DNA of 64,000 nucleotides from Massilistercora timonensis (GCF_900312975.1 NZ_LT990039.1:1922001-1986000); one strand, 5' to 3'; numbered from the stretch's first letter, positions 20,507 through 29,900 are shown. A program made the numbers and translations. Notes: a model not told the origin generated them from the letters alone.

Positions 20507-20653
20507 ATGATTTGTTTTCCTGCGGGGAAATATGCAGGACATAGCATTGCGGAAGTCTGCAGGATCGATCTGGGTTATCTGAAATACCATCAGACGACGA
20601 ATTTTCCTTATGCGAAGGCAGTGGGAGCATACCTGAAGAAAATGCAGTTGTAA
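20507..20653 (+). CDS. Small DUF3820-like protein
   Basis: The ORF encodes 48 residues, starts at ATG 20507 and has GGAGGAG about 8 bp upstream. The product (FPAGKYAGHSIAEVCRIDLG, then YLKYHQTTNFPYA) resembles the short F-x-G-K-Y-x-G-x-x-I-x-E-V...YL pattern of DUF3820/exonuclease-associated domains. It could be a complete small protein or the tail of a lost gene. It lies between the GNAT and thrE genes on the same strand. Confidence 0.5.
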   Translation: MICFPAGKYAGHSIAEVCRIDLGYLKYHQTTNFPYAKAVGAYLKKMQL

Positions 20654-20682
20654 CAAGAAGAAAACCGGGGGTATATGGAATT

Positions 20683-21927
20683 ATGGATTACAAGCGAATT
20701 TTAGAAGGGATCCTGGACATCGGCGAGGCGATGCTGTGCAGTGGGGCGGAGAATTTCCGGCTGGATGATACACTCTATCGGATGTGCAAAAGTTACGGCT
20801 TTAGGCGCTATGACGTGTTCGCGATCCCAAGCAATATACAGATCACGGTGGAGACGCCGGAGGGAGAGATTCTGACCCAGGTCCGCCATATCGAATCGAC
20901 AGGCATCAATTATGACCGGCTGGATTATCTTAATAACCTGGCCCGGTATGTGTGCCAGAATAGGCCGGATGCGAGGGAACTGCATGAGAAATACTTGGAG
21001 GTGATGAACCGGCCGGAGCCCCGGCAGATCACCACCTATCTGGCCGGGATCATGGGAGGAGCGGGATTCGCCGTGTTCTTTGGCTGCGGGCTGATGGACG
21101 GGATCGTGGCGGTGCTGGTCTCTGCCATGATCGTCTTTGTGGGAAACTGGCTTGGCAAGCGGGAGGATAACCTTCTGATCTACAACCTGATCCTTGCCTT
21201 TCTTGCGGAAGCCATCATCATTGGAATGACCTTCCTTGGGATCGGGACTCATCCGGACCGGATCATGATTGGCATCGTCATGCTGCTGATCAGTGCCTTA
21301 AGCACCACCAACGGCATCCGGGAGGTGCTGCAAAGAGACTTTATCTCCGGCCTTATCAATATTATGAACTCCATCCTGGGAGCGGCGGGGATCGCGTTTG
21401 GGATCGCCATTGCCATGCGGCTTTTTGGCGGCGGGCATTCCGACGGCTTTATGCTGAACCCCAGTGTGCCTATTCAGCTGATCTCCTGTACGGTGGCCTG
21501 TACCGGATTCGCCCTGTGGTTCAAGATCAAGGGGCGCCAGGTGTTTTATTCCAGTATCGGCGCCTTCTGTACCTGGGCGATCTATGTGGTAGCTTTTGAG
21601 ATCTGGCCCAGCAACTTTATCGCCACCATGGCGGGCGGGATCTTTGTGGCGGCCTATGCGTTTGTCATGTCCCGGGTCAACAAGGCGCCGGCTACCATTT
21701 TCCTGACAGCCTCCGCCTTTCCTCTGATCCCCGGACCAAACCTCTACTATATGATGTACGGATGGGTGAGCGGGGACAACCTTATGGCAAGGCAGGAGAC
21801 AGGGGTTCTGCTGGAGACCTGTCTGGCCATCGCCCTGGGATTCCTGATCGTGGACGTGGTGTCCCGGTGTATGCTGTATGCGGCCAAAAAGGAGATCCAC
21901 GTGGGGAAACGGGGCAATCTAAATTAG
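20683..21927 (+). CDS. Threonine/serine exporter (ThrE, fused ThrE/ThrE_2)
   Basis: The product has 414 residues. The N-terminal half has the soluble segment (GEAMLCSGAENFRLDDTLYRM, then DVFAIPSNIQITV) and membrane helices of ThrE. The C-terminal half is a ThrE_2-like four-helix unit with the FPLIPGPNLYYMMYG motif (about 347-361). About ten membrane segments in all. In many Clostridia the two halves are separate genes; here they are one polypeptide. It probably exports Thr/Ser or related amino acids. Confidence 0.85.
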   Translation: MDYKRILEGILDIGEAMLCSGAENFRLDDTLYRMCKSYGFRRYDVFAIPSNIQITVETPEGEILTQVRHIESTGINYDRLDYLNNLARYVCQNRPDARELHEKYLEVMNRPEPRQITTYLAGIMGGAGFAVFFGCGLMDGIVAVLVSAMIVFVGNWLGKREDNLLIYNLILAFLAEAIIIGMTFLGIGTHPDRIMIGIVMLLISALSTTNGIREVLQRDFISGLINIMNSILGAAGIAFGIAIAMRLFGGGHSDGFMLNPSVPIQLISCTVACTGFALWFKIKGRQVFYSSIGAFCTWAIYVVAFEIWPSNFIATMAGGIFVAAYAFVMSRVNKAPATIFLTASAFPLIPGPNLYYMMYGWVSGDNLMARQETGVLLETCLAIALGFLIVDVVSRCMLYAAKKEIHVGKRGNLN

Positions 21928-21970
21928 GGGTTTCCTTTTGAACCTGGATGTGCTATAATCAACTTTGCGT

Positions 21971-22043
21971 GGGGCATTAGCGCAGTTGGGAGCGCGCAAC
22001 ATTCGCATTGTTGAGGCCACGGGTTCGAATCCCGTATGCTCCA
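21971..22043 (+). tRNA. tRNA-Ala (anticodon CGC)
   Basis: A complete cloverleaf: acceptor GGGGCAT / ATGCTCC, D-arm AGCGCAGTTGGGAGCGC, anticodon stem CAACA / TGTTG with loop TTCGCAT (anticodon CGC), and T-arm ACGGG-TTCGAAT-CCCGT. The acceptor has the G3-U70 wobble pair that identifies tRNA-Ala. CCA is not encoded. Confidence 0.95.
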
Positions 22044-22053
22044 GTGAAGTTTG

Positions 22054-22083
22054 ACAGGACGAGAGATCTCGTCCTGTTTTTTT
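22054..22083 (+). terminator. Intrinsic terminator after tRNA-Ala
   Basis: A 10-bp perfect stem ACAGGACGAG / CTCGTCCTGT with loop AGAT, then seven T residues. It begins 11 bp after the tRNA. Confidence 0.9.
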
Positions 22084-22164
22084 ATGTACTTTCTAATTGA
22101 AACGTGACAAAAAGTAAGGACCTGCGGTATAATAAAGAAAATTGTGCCAGGAAGGGGAATACTT

Positions 22165-23268
22165 ATGGAGAAATCAAAGGTTTATTTTACAACGATGAAG
22201 ACAACCCTGTCAGAGAATCTGCCCCAGAAGTTGAAGCGGCTGATCCTGGCTGCGGGGATGGATCAGATTGATTTTGACGGGAAATATACAGCTATCAAGA
22301 TGCATTTTGGAGAGCCGGGGAACCTGGCTTTCCTGCGGCCCAACTACGCGGCGGTAGTAGTGAATACTGTGAAGGAACTGGGCGGGAAGCCCTTCCTTAC
22401 CGACTGCAATACCCTGTATGTGGGCGGACGGAAGAATGCGCTGGATCATCTGGACTCTGCCTATCAGAACGGATTCTCTCCGTTTTCCACAGGCTGTCAT
22501 GTGCTGATCGCCGACGGCCTGAAGGGGACGGACGAGACGCTGGTGCCTATAGATGGAGAATATGTGAAGGAAGCCAAGATCGGCCGGGCGGTGATGGACG
22601 CGGATGTGTTCATCTCTCTCAATCATTTCAAAGGCCATGAGGCTACCGGTTTTGGCGGGGCGTTGAAGAACATCGGCATGGGCTGCGGATCAAGGGCCGG
22701 CAAGATGGAGATGCACAGCGCCGGGAAGCCCTATGTGGAGCAGGAGAACTGTATCGGCTGCGGCAACTGTATCCGGATCTGTGCCCACGGGGCGCCGTCG
22801 ATCACAGACCGCAAGGCAACCATCGATCAGGACAAATGTGTGGGCTGCGGACGGTGTATCGGGGTCTGTCCCAAGGACGCCGTATGTCCGTCCAATGATG
22901 AGTCCAATGATATCCTGAACCGGAAGATCGCCGAGTACAGCCTGGCGGTGGTGAAAGACCGGCCGCATTTCCACATCAGTCTGGTGATCGATGTGTCGCC
23001 TAACTGTGACTGCCATGCGGAGAATGACATTCCTATCGTGCCGGATGTGGGCATGTTTGCATCTTTCGATCCGGTGGCTCTGGACCGGGCCTGCGCGGAC
23101 GCGGTGAATAAGCAGCCGGTGATCGCGGGAAGCCAGCTGGATGAGATGCCTCATGTGCACCACGATCATTTCATTGATTCCGCGCCCACCACAGACTGGA
23201 GAGTCTGCCTGGAGCACGCCCAGAAGCTGGGACTTGGGACACAGGAGTATGAACTGATCCAGATCTAG
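22165..23268 (+). CDS. DUF362 family protein with two [4Fe-4S] ferredoxin clusters
   Basis: The product has 367 residues from ATG 22165 (GGAAGGGGA SD). The N- and C-terminal parts form the DUF362 fold (KMHFGEPGN, FISLNHFKGHEATGFGGALKN). Two C-x2-C-x2-C-x3-C motifs are inserted around residues 190-235 (CIGCGNCIRIC and CVGCGRCIGVC-P). Members are thought to be iron-sulfur electron carriers or maturation factors; the exact role is unknown. nth follows 34 bp downstream. Confidence 0.85.
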   Translation: MEKSKVYFTTMKTTLSENLPQKLKRLILAAGMDQIDFDGKYTAIKMHFGEPGNLAFLRPNYAAVVVNTVKELGGKPFLTDCNTLYVGGRKNALDHLDSAYQNGFSPFSTGCHVLIADGLKGTDETLVPIDGEYVKEAKIGRAVMDADVFISLNHFKGHEATGFGGALKNIGMGCGSRAGKMEMHSAGKPYVEQENCIGCGNCIRICAHGAPSITDRKATIDQDKCVGCGRCIGVCPKDAVCPSNDESNDILNRKIAEYSLAVVKDRPHFHISLVIDVSPNCDCHAENDIPIVPDVGMFASFDPVALDRACADAVNKQPVIAGSQLDEMPHVHHDHFIDSAPTTDWRVCLEHAQKLGLGTQEYELIQI

Positions 23269-23302
23269 GATCTGAGGACAAGAAGAAAAGGCAGGAAGAT
23301 AC

Positions 23303-23944
23303 ATGACGAAGAAGCAAAGAGCCCTGGAAGTGATCCAGAGGCTGAAAGAAGAATACCCGGACGCAGGCTGCACCCTGGATTATGACCAGGCGTGGAAGCT
23401 TCTGGTCAGTGTGCGGCTGGCGGCTCAGTGCACCGACGCCAGGGTCAATGTAGTAGTGGAGGATCTCTATAAGAAGTATCCGGATGTGGACGCCCTGGCG
23501 GCGGCAGAGCCGGAGGAGATCGAGGAGATCGTAAGGCCCTGCGGCCTGGGTAAAAGCAAAGCAAGAGACATCAGCGCCTGTATGCGGATCCTGCGGGATG
23601 AATACGGCGGGAAGGTGCCCGATGATTTTGACGCCCTTCTGAAACTGCCGGGAGTAGGAAGGAAGAGCGCCAATCTGATCATGGGAGATGTGTTCGGGAA
23701 GCCGGCCATTGTGACGGACACCCACTGTATCCGTCTGAGCAACCGCATTGGCCTGGTGGATGGGATCAAGGATCCCAGGAAGGTGGAGATGGCCTTGTGG
23801 AAGATCATTCCCCCGGAGGAGGGAAGCGATCTCTGCCACCGGCTGGTATACCATGGCCGGGATGTGTGTACGGCCAGGACCAAACCTCATTGTGATCAAT
23901 GCTGCCTTGCGGATATCTGTAAGAAGGCAGGGGTAGAGAAATAG
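23303..23944 (+). CDS. nth: Endonuclease III (DNA glycosylase/AP lyase)
   Basis: The product has 213 residues, the normal length. The helix-hairpin-helix LPGVGRKSANLI carries the catalytic Lys, VTDTHCIRLSNR carries the catalytic Asp, and the C-terminal [4Fe-4S] cluster uses C-x6-C-x2-C-x5-C. It removes oxidised pyrimidines in base excision repair. It is probably cotranscribed with the DUF362 gene before it and the TlpA gene after it. Confidence 0.97.
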   Translation: MTKKQRALEVIQRLKEEYPDAGCTLDYDQAWKLLVSVRLAAQCTDARVNVVVEDLYKKYPDVDALAAAEPEEIEEIVRPCGLGKSKARDISACMRILRDEYGGKVPDDFDALLKLPGVGRKSANLIMGDVFGKPAIVTDTHCIRLSNRIGLVDGIKDPRKVEMALWKIIPPEEGSDLCHRLVYHGRDVCTARTKPHCDQCCLADICKKAGVEK

Positions 23945-23963
23945 GATAGATGGAGGATCGGGC

Positions 23964-24551
23964 ATGAAGAAACGGAGTCTGGGGCTTGTCCTTGGATGTG
24001 CGCTGCTTCTTCTCGCCGGCGCCTGCGGGACCGGGCAGGATGAGACGGCAGGCGCCATCGGCGAAGGAAGCAGTCAGGGATCAGAAAGCGAAAGTGAAGG
24101 CAGCAGCCAGGAGAAGATCTTCGGAGAGTTTGAGACTGTCACCCTTACCGGGGAGCCGGTGACCCAGGAAATCTTCGGAGAGGCAAAGCTTACCATGGTG
24201 AATATCTGGGCCACGTACTGCGGGCCCTGTATCCAGGAGATGCCGGAGCTGGCGGAGCTTGCCCGGGAATATGAAGACCGGGGCGTACAGATCGTAGGCC
24301 TCTTAAGCGACGTCAGTGAACCGGAAGACGCCACGGCTATGGAGATCGTGGAGGAGACCGGCGCGGATTATATGCACATCCTGCCATCCGCGGAACTGCA
24401 GATGAATCTCTTAAGCCGGATCAGCGCGGTGCCTACCACCGTTTTCCTGGATCAGGAGGGAAATATGACAGGAAGCGCCTATGCCGGGGCCAGGAGCAAG
24501 GAAGACTGGTCCGGGATCCTGGAAGAGATCCTGGGAGAGGTGGGAGCATGA
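23964..24551 (+). CDS. TlpA-like thioredoxin-fold lipoprotein
   Basis: The product has 195 residues. A lipoprotein signal ends with lipobox LAGAC (lipidated Cys21), followed by a Ser/Glu-rich linker and a redoxin domain with active site Y-C86-G-P-C89 (Tyr replaces the usual Trp). It lies on the outer face of the membrane and probably reduces disulfides. The stop overlaps the next start (ATGA), coupling it to the small CXXC protein and the polyferredoxin, which may feed it electrons. Confidence 0.88.
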   Translation: MKKRSLGLVLGCALLLLAGACGTGQDETAGAIGEGSSQGSESESEGSSQEKIFGEFETVTLTGEPVTQEIFGEAKLTMVNIWATYCGPCIQEMPELAELAREYEDRGVQIVGLLSDVSEPEDATAMEIVEETGADYMHILPSAELQMNLLSRISAVPTTVFLDQEGNMTGSAYAGARSKEDWSGILEEILGEVGA

Positions 24552-24694
24552 AAGAGAAGAATATCCGCCTGCTGCGGGGAGTACTCCTGGCAGCAGGCCT
24601 TTTCTGTATAGGGCTCGGGGCTTTCCGCGGGGAGGCGCAGGAAGTGCTGGTCAAGGGGATCAATATCTGTCTGGAGTGTATTGGAATTGGGTAA
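24548..24694 (+). CDS. Small CXXC membrane protein (CD1871A family)
   Basis: The ORF encodes 48 residues, overlapping the TlpA gene by 4 bp. It has one N-terminal membrane helix, then GAFRGEAQEVLVKGINICLE and the CLEC motif (C-x2-C) near the end, ending in IGIG. This is the pattern of the CD1871A-type CXXC proteins that sit between thioredoxin-like lipoproteins and membrane polyferredoxins in Clostridia. It may relay reducing equivalents. The next gene starts inside its 3' end. Confidence 0.75.
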   Translation: MKEKNIRLLRGVLLAAGLFCIGLGAFRGEAQEVLVKGINICLECIGIG

Positions 24695-25559
24695 GAGGAA
24701 AAAAGGACTGCGGCTGTGGGTCCAGATAGGATTTACGGCTTTGACAAATGGATACTGGCTGGGATTTCTGACCGGAAGGATCTACCGGGGACCGGGGAAG
24801 GCTGCCTGCGTGCCGGGGCTTAACTGTTATTCCTGTCCGGGGGCTCTTGGGTCCTGCCCCATCGGGGCGCTGCAGGCGGTGCTGGGAAGCCGGGATTATA
24901 AGGTTTCTTTCTATGTGACAGGATTCCTTCTTCTGGTGGGATCGGTGTTTGGACGGTTTGTCTGCGGATGGATCTGTCCCTTCGGACTGGTCCAGGACCT
25001 TCTGTACCGGATCCCTTTCTTCCGGAAGCGGAAGAACCTTCCGGGGCATAAGGGACTGGTGTGGCTGAAATACGGGATCCTTGCGCTCTTTGTGATCCTT
25101 CTGCCCTCGGTGGTGGTGGATCTTGTGGGGCAGGGGAGCCCCTGGTTCTGTAAATACATCTGTCCCTCCGGGACACTGATGGCAGGGCTTCCCCTTCTTG
25201 CTTCCAACGAGTATCTGCGGACTGCCGCAGGGGTCCTGTTCGCCTGGAAAGTGGGACTTTTGATCCTTGTGATCCTGCTTGCCCTGTGGGTGTACCGTCC
25301 TTTCTGCAAGTATATCTGCCCTCTGGGAGCGGTCTACAGCCTGTTCAACCCAGTAGCGCTGTACCGCTATGAGATCCGGGAGGACAAGTGTACCAAATGC
25401 GGCAGGTGTGCATCTGCCTGCAAGATGGATATCAAGACCTGGCAGCAGCCCAACAGCAGAGAGTGTATCCGGTGCGGGGACTGCGTGGCCGCCTGTCCGG
25501 AAGGCGTCATCCTTCGCCGGCCTTTTGGCCGGGGGCGGCAGAACGAGGATAAGGAGTAG
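24681..25559 (+). CDS. Membrane polyferredoxin (NapH/NosR-like 4Fe-4S protein)
   Basis: The product has 292 residues, with a TTG start at 24681 inside the end of the CXXC gene (TTG 24687 is also possible). There are four to five membrane helices, two CGWICPFG- and CKYICPLG-type motifs between helices, and two C-terminal C-x2-C-x2-C-x3-C clusters (CTKCGRCASAC and CIRCGDCVAAC). It likely passes electrons from the cytoplasm across the membrane to the TlpA-like protein encoded upstream. The three genes form a compact overlapping set. Confidence 0.8.
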   Translation: MELGKRKKGLRLWVQIGFTALTNGYWLGFLTGRIYRGPGKAACVPGLNCYSCPGALGSCPIGALQAVLGSRDYKVSFYVTGFLLLVGSVFGRFVCGWICPFGLVQDLLYRIPFFRKRKNLPGHKGLVWLKYGILALFVILLPSVVVDLVGQGSPWFCKYICPSGTLMAGLPLLASNEYLRTAAGVLFAWKVGLLILVILLALWVYRPFCKYICPLGAVYSLFNPVALYRYEIREDKCTKCGRCASACKMDIKTWQQPNSRECIRCGDCVAACPEGVILRRPFGRGRQNEDKE

Positions 25560-25570
25560 GAGGGAGCAGC

Positions 25571-26794
25571 TTGTATATTGCGGATCTGCATATTCATTCC
25601 CGGTATTCCAGGGCTACCAGCAGGGACTGTACCCCGGAGTATCTGGATCTCTGGGCAAGGAGGAAGGGGATCGGCCTTATCGGAACCGGGGATTTCACCC
25701 ATCCGGCCTGGAGAGAGGAACTGGAAGAAAAACTGGAGCCAACCGGGGACGGGTTCTACCGCCTGAAGGAGGAATACCGGATCCGGGATGACGGTGTGGC
25801 CGGCGGGCAGGAGCCCCGGTTTGTAGTTACCGGGGAGATCAGTTCTATTTATAAGAAGAAGGAGAAGACGCGCAAGGTCCACAGCCTGATCCTGCTTCCC
25901 GGGCTGGAGGCGGCCAGGACTGTCTCAGGGAAGCTGGAGACTATTGGCAACATCCATTCTGACGGGAGGCCCATCCTGGGGCTTGCTTGCCGCGACCTGC
26001 TGGAGATCCTGCTGGAACTTTGCCCGGAGTCCGTCTATGTGCCAGCTCATATCTGGACGCCTCATTTCTCTATGTTCGGGGCGTTCTCCGGTTTTGACAG
26101 TGTGGAGGAGTGCTTTGAGGATCTGGCGGATCATATTCATGCGGTGGAGACTGGTCTTTCTTCGGATCCGCCTATGAACTGGAGGGTCTCTGCCCTGGAT
26201 AAGTATCAGCTGATCTCCAATTCCGACGCCCATTCTCCGGCGAAGTTGGGGAGGGAGGCCAACCTTCTGGAGGGGGAATTCTCTTACGAGGGCCTGAAGC
26301 GGGCCATCGAGACGGGAGAAGGGCTTTCCGGGACCATTGAGTTTTATCCGGAGGAGGGAAAATATCATTTCGACGGCCACCGGAAATGCGGGATATGCTT
26401 AAGCCCTTCGGAGGCAGAGGCATACCAGGGGATCTGCCCGGTGTGCCATAAGAAACTGACCATCGGCGTGGATCACCGGATCCGCCAGCTGGCGGACCGG
26501 CCGGAGGGGTACGCCCGGGAGAACGCAAAACCCTTTGAGAGCCTGATGCCCCTGCAGGAACTGGTTGGGGCGGCTGTGGGCCACGCTCCTTCCAGCAAGG
26601 GTGTTCAGAGAGAATACGCACGTATGCTGGAGGAACTGGGACCGGAATTCCAGATCTTAAGAGAGATCCCAGAGGAAGAGATCCGCCGGTGCGCAGGAGA
26701 GCGGATCGCAGAGGGTATCCGCCGGATAAGAACGGGAGAAGTGGAGCGGATCCCCGGCTATGACGGAGAGTACGGGACTATCCGGGTTTTTTGA
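25571..26794 (+). CDS. Endonuclease Q-like PHP-domain protein
   Basis: The product has 407 residues with a TTG start (GGAGGGAG SD). The PHP metal site starts with DLHIHSRYSRAT (residues 5-16). Further PHP motifs are GTGDFTHP, VTGEISSIY, AHIWTPHFSMFG and ISNSDAHSP. A C-x2-C...C-x2-C zinc ribbon lies near 275-296, as in archaeal/bacterial EndoQ. EndoQ nicks DNA 5' of deaminated bases such as uracil and hypoxanthine. Lying near nth, it may share a repair context. Confidence 0.8.
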   Translation: MYIADLHIHSRYSRATSRDCTPEYLDLWARRKGIGLIGTGDFTHPAWREELEEKLEPTGDGFYRLKEEYRIRDDGVAGGQEPRFVVTGEISSIYKKKEKTRKVHSLILLPGLEAARTVSGKLETIGNIHSDGRPILGLACRDLLEILLELCPESVYVPAHIWTPHFSMFGAFSGFDSVEECFEDLADHIHAVETGLSSDPPMNWRVSALDKYQLISNSDAHSPAKLGREANLLEGEFSYEGLKRAIETGEGLSGTIEFYPEEGKYHFDGHRKCGICLSPSEAEAYQGICPVCHKKLTIGVDHRIRQLADRPEGYARENAKPFESLMPLQELVGAAVGHAPSSKGVQREYARMLEELGPEFQILREIPEEEIRRCAGERIAEGIRRIRTGEVERIPGYDGEYGTIRVF

Positions 26795-26899
26795 TTTTTT
26801 CTAAATAGAAGCTTAAGAAAGAATTTATAGAATCTGCCAGGATTTGGGAGTATAATGATTGGCATGTGAAGACAAAACAACCCCGAAGGAGGAACAGAC

Positions 26900-29338
26900 A
26901 TGGGGCGAGGCTTTGGAAGAGCAAAGGAGCAGGAACCAGAAAGTTATGAGATCGAGAGAAGACCAGTGGCCCGGTATCAGCCGGATCACCGGGAGGGGCT
27001 GACCAGGGCCCAGGCGGCGGAGCGTATGGCGGCCGGGTGGTCCAATATCCCGGTGGATCCGCCGGCCCAGACGGTGAAGGAGATCATCCATGAGAATGTA
27101 TTTACCTACTTCAACCTGGTCTTTACCGTGCTGGCAGTGCTGCTGTGTCTGGTAGGCTCCTTCCGGAACCTGACTTTCATGCCGGTGATCATCATCAATA
27201 CGTTAATCGGTATCGTACAGGAGATCCGGGCCAAGCATGTGCTGGAGAAGCTGAATATGCTGAACGCCCCTCATGCCCTGGTGGTGCGGGAAGGGCAGGT
27301 CACATCCGTTGACTCGGAAGATCTGGTGCTGGATGATATTGTGATCTTCAAGGCGGGCAACCAGATCTGCGCGGACGCTCAGGTGGTATTCGGCGAGGTG
27401 CGGGTCAATGAGTCTCTGCTCACCGGTGAATCCGACGAGATCGTGAAGAAGCCCGGAGACCATCTGATGTCGGGAAGTTTTGTGGTGGCCGGAGAATGCC
27501 GGGCCCGGCTGGAGCAGGTGGGCGCGGATTCCTATATCTCCAAGCTGACCCTGGAGGCTAAGGCCATCCAGAAAGGGGAGAAGTCGGAGATGATCCGCTC
27601 TCTGGACAAGCTGGTGAAATTCGTGGGTATTGCGCTGATCCCTATCGGAAGCGTCCTGTTCGCCCAGAGCTTTTTCTTTAACGACGAGACCTTCCGGGAC
27701 AGTGTCACTTCCATGGTCGCGGCGGTGATCGGCATGATCCCGGAGGGGCTTTACCTGCTGGCCAGCGTGGCCCTGGCGGTAAGTTCCATCCGGCTGGCCC
27801 AGAAGAAGGTGCTGCTCCATGATATGAAAAGCATCGAGACTCTGGCCCGGGTCAATGTGCTGTGTGTGGATAAGACCGGGACCATTACGGAGAACACCAT
27901 GAGTGTGAAGAAGCTGGTGCCCACGGAGCATTATGACGGGGAGACCATGCCGGAGCTGGCCCGGATGGTGGGAGACCTGGTCCGCCCCATGAGCAGTGAC
28001 AATGCTACCATGGACGCTATGAAAGAATTCTTCAAAGAGGGAACGGGGAAGGCGCCGCAGAAGGTGATCCCCTTTACCTCAGTGACCAAATACAGCGGCG
28101 TGACCTTTGAGGATCAGGCCTATGTGCTGGGGGCGCCGGAGTTTGTGCTTCGGGAGGATTACCCCTCCTATGAGTCTCAGATCCTCAACTATGCCAGGAG
28201 AGGCTACCGGGTTCTGGTATTCGGAACCTGCGGGGAGATCACGGAGGGGCAGAAGCTCTCGGAGAAGGTGACGCCTCTTGCCTACATCCTTCTGGCGAAT
28301 CCGGTGCGGAAAGAAGCGCCGGAGACCTTTGCATATTTCGCGGAGCAGGGAGTGGAGGTAAAGGTGATCTCGGGAGACAACCCCATGACTGTGTCGGAGG
28401 TGGCAAAAGAAGCAGGGATCGCCAATGCGGATGAATATGTGGACGCCACCACCCTGCGGACGGAAGAAGACGTGTGGAATGCGGTGGCAAGATACACCGT
28501 GTTTGGCCGGGTGACGCCGGCCCAGAAGCGTCAGTTTGTCCAGGCCCTGAAGGGGCAGGGGAGAACGGTGGCTATGACCGGCGACGGCGTCAACGATGTG
28601 CTGGCCTTAAAGGACGCGGACTGCAGCGTGGCCATGGCCTCCGGAAGCGACGCGGCGGTACAGGCCTCTCAGGTGGTGCTCCTGGAGTCCAATTTTGCCT
28701 GCATGCCTTCGGTGGTACTGGAAGGAAGAAGGGTGGTCAACAACATTCAGCGTTCGGCCAGCCTGTTCCTGGTGAAGAACATTTTCTCCTTCCTGCTGTC
28801 CTTGTTCTCAGTGGTGTTTATGATCACCTATCCGCTGGAGCCTTCCCAGGTATCGCTGATCAGTATGTTCACCATCGGCGTGCCGGCCTTCTTCCTGGCG
28901 CTTCAGCCCAACAAAGAGGTGATCCAGGGACATTTCCTGACCAACGTGTTTTTGAAGGCGCTGCCCGCCGGACTGACCGACGTGCTGGCGGTGGGGGCGC
29001 TGGTGGTATTTGGCCGGACTTTTGGCGTGGCGTCCGAGGATATTTCCACGGCGGCCACCATGCTGCTGGCTATTGTAGGCTTCCTGATCCTGTTTAAGAT
29101 CTGTCAGCCCATGAATGTGATCCGGGGCGGAGTCTGGGTGATCTCTATTGTGGGCCTGATCGGCTGCAGCATTTTCCTGCCGGATCTTTTTGCCATCACA
29201 GGGATGTCCACCGAGTGTATCATGCTGTTTGTGGTATTTTCCATTGCCACAGAGCCGGTGCTGCGCTATCTTACCATGCTGGTGGGCGGCCTGCGCAGCC
29301 TGTTCCAGAAGATTTTTCGCAGAAAAAAGACGGCGTAA
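26900..29338 (+). CDS. Cation-translocating P-type ATPase (CtpE-like)
   Basis: The product has 812 residues. The order is A-domain with LLTGESD, phosphorylation site D324 in DKTGTITEN, N-domain, hinge AMTGDGVNDVLALKDADC, and then C-terminal helices. The M4 motif is MIPEGLYLL, as in CtpE-type Ca-transporting ATPases rather than the CPx heavy-metal type. It lacks N-terminal CxxC metal-binding domains. It probably expels or imports a divalent cation, Ca most likely by motif. Confidence 0.85.
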   Translation: MGRGFGRAKEQEPESYEIERRPVARYQPDHREGLTRAQAAERMAAGWSNIPVDPPAQTVKEIIHENVFTYFNLVFTVLAVLLCLVGSFRNLTFMPVIIINTLIGIVQEIRAKHVLEKLNMLNAPHALVVREGQVTSVDSEDLVLDDIVIFKAGNQICADAQVVFGEVRVNESLLTGESDEIVKKPGDHLMSGSFVVAGECRARLEQVGADSYISKLTLEAKAIQKGEKSEMIRSLDKLVKFVGIALIPIGSVLFAQSFFFNDETFRDSVTSMVAAVIGMIPEGLYLLASVALAVSSIRLAQKKVLLHDMKSIETLARVNVLCVDKTGTITENTMSVKKLVPTEHYDGETMPELARMVGDLVRPMSSDNATMDAMKEFFKEGTGKAPQKVIPFTSVTKYSGVTFEDQAYVLGAPEFVLREDYPSYESQILNYARRGYRVLVFGTCGEITEGQKLSEKVTPLAYILLANPVRKEAPETFAYFAEQGVEVKVISGDNPMTVSEVAKEAGIANADEYVDATTLRTEEDVWNAVARYTVFGRVTPAQKRQFVQALKGQGRTVAMTGDGVNDVLALKDADCSVAMASGSDAAVQASQVVLLESNFACMPSVVLEGRRVVNNIQRSASLFLVKNIFSFLLSLFSVVFMITYPLEPSQVSLISMFTIGVPAFFLALQPNKEVIQGHFLTNVFLKALPAGLTDVLAVGALVVFGRTFGVASEDISTAATMLLAIVGFLILFKICQPMNVIRGGVWVISIVGLIGCSIFLPDLFAITGMSTECIMLFVVFSIATEPVLRYLTMLVGGLRSLFQKIFRRKKTA

Positions 29339-29354
29339 GCAGGCTTACACCGTC
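29329..29354. terminator. Convergent hairpin between the P-type ATPase and phosphodiesterase genes
   Basis: GACGGcGTAAGC and GCTTACaCCGTC pair around a 2-nt centre, with one mismatch. The 5' arm overlaps the ATPase stop. It lacks a long T-run, so it is a weak terminator at best. Confidence 0.4.
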
Positions 29355-29366
29355 CTGTGAGAAGGT

Positions 29367-29900
29367 TCAGATCGTAAGGATCCGGCCAGAGAGGTTTTTC
29401 CACAGAAAGCCCTTCTGGTCGCAGATCATATACCCGCGGGCGGAGCCTTCCTTGGGAAGGGATACGGAGCCCGGGTTCATATAGCGAAAGGAGCCCATAT
29501 CCTGGTTGGCGGGCACGTGAGTGTGGCCGTTCAGCAGGATATCCCCTTCTTTCAGAGGGGGAAGGTTCCCGGGATGGAAGATATGGCCGTGGGTGGCGAA
29601 GATGGTCCGGCCGTTTACCTCCAGCAGGCAGTAGTCTGCCAGGATGGGAAACGGAAGGACCATCTGGTCTACTTCACAGTCGCAGTTTCCCCGGACACAG
29701 AGGAGTTCCTGCTTCAGGGGAGCAAGAAGGGCGATCACCTCTTTGGGGGCATATTCTTCCGGCAGGTCGTTGCGGGGACCGTGGTACAGAAGATCCCCCA
29801 GAAGGAGCAGACGGTCCGCGCCTTCCCGGCGGTAGGCCTCCAGCATCTGGCGGCAGTAGAGGGCGGAGCCGTGGATATCGGATGCGATCATCAGTTTCAT
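29367..29900 (-). CDS. Metallophosphoesterase (YfcE type phosphodiesterase)
   Basis: The product has 177 residues from the ATG at 29900 (GAGGT SD); a seven-residue longer form is possible. The five metal motifs are present: SDIHGS, GDLLYHGPRN, GNCD, THGH and NGHTH. It fits the YfcE/MJ0936 family, which hydrolyses artificial phosphodiesters. The cellular substrate is unknown. Confidence 0.88.
   Translation of the reverse strand: MKLMIASDIHGSALYCRQMLEAYRREGADRLLLLGDLLYHGPRNDLPEEYAPKEVIALLAPLKQELLCVRGNCDCEVDQMVLPFPILADYCLLEVNGRTIFATHGHIFHPGNLPPLKEGDILLNGHTHVPANQDMGSFRYMNPGSVSLPKEGSARGYMICDQKGFLWKNLSGRILTI

Noticed and set aside
23171-24058. A 295-residue minus-strand frame across nth
   Set aside because: Antisense to endonuclease III and its neighbours; no SD and no domain.
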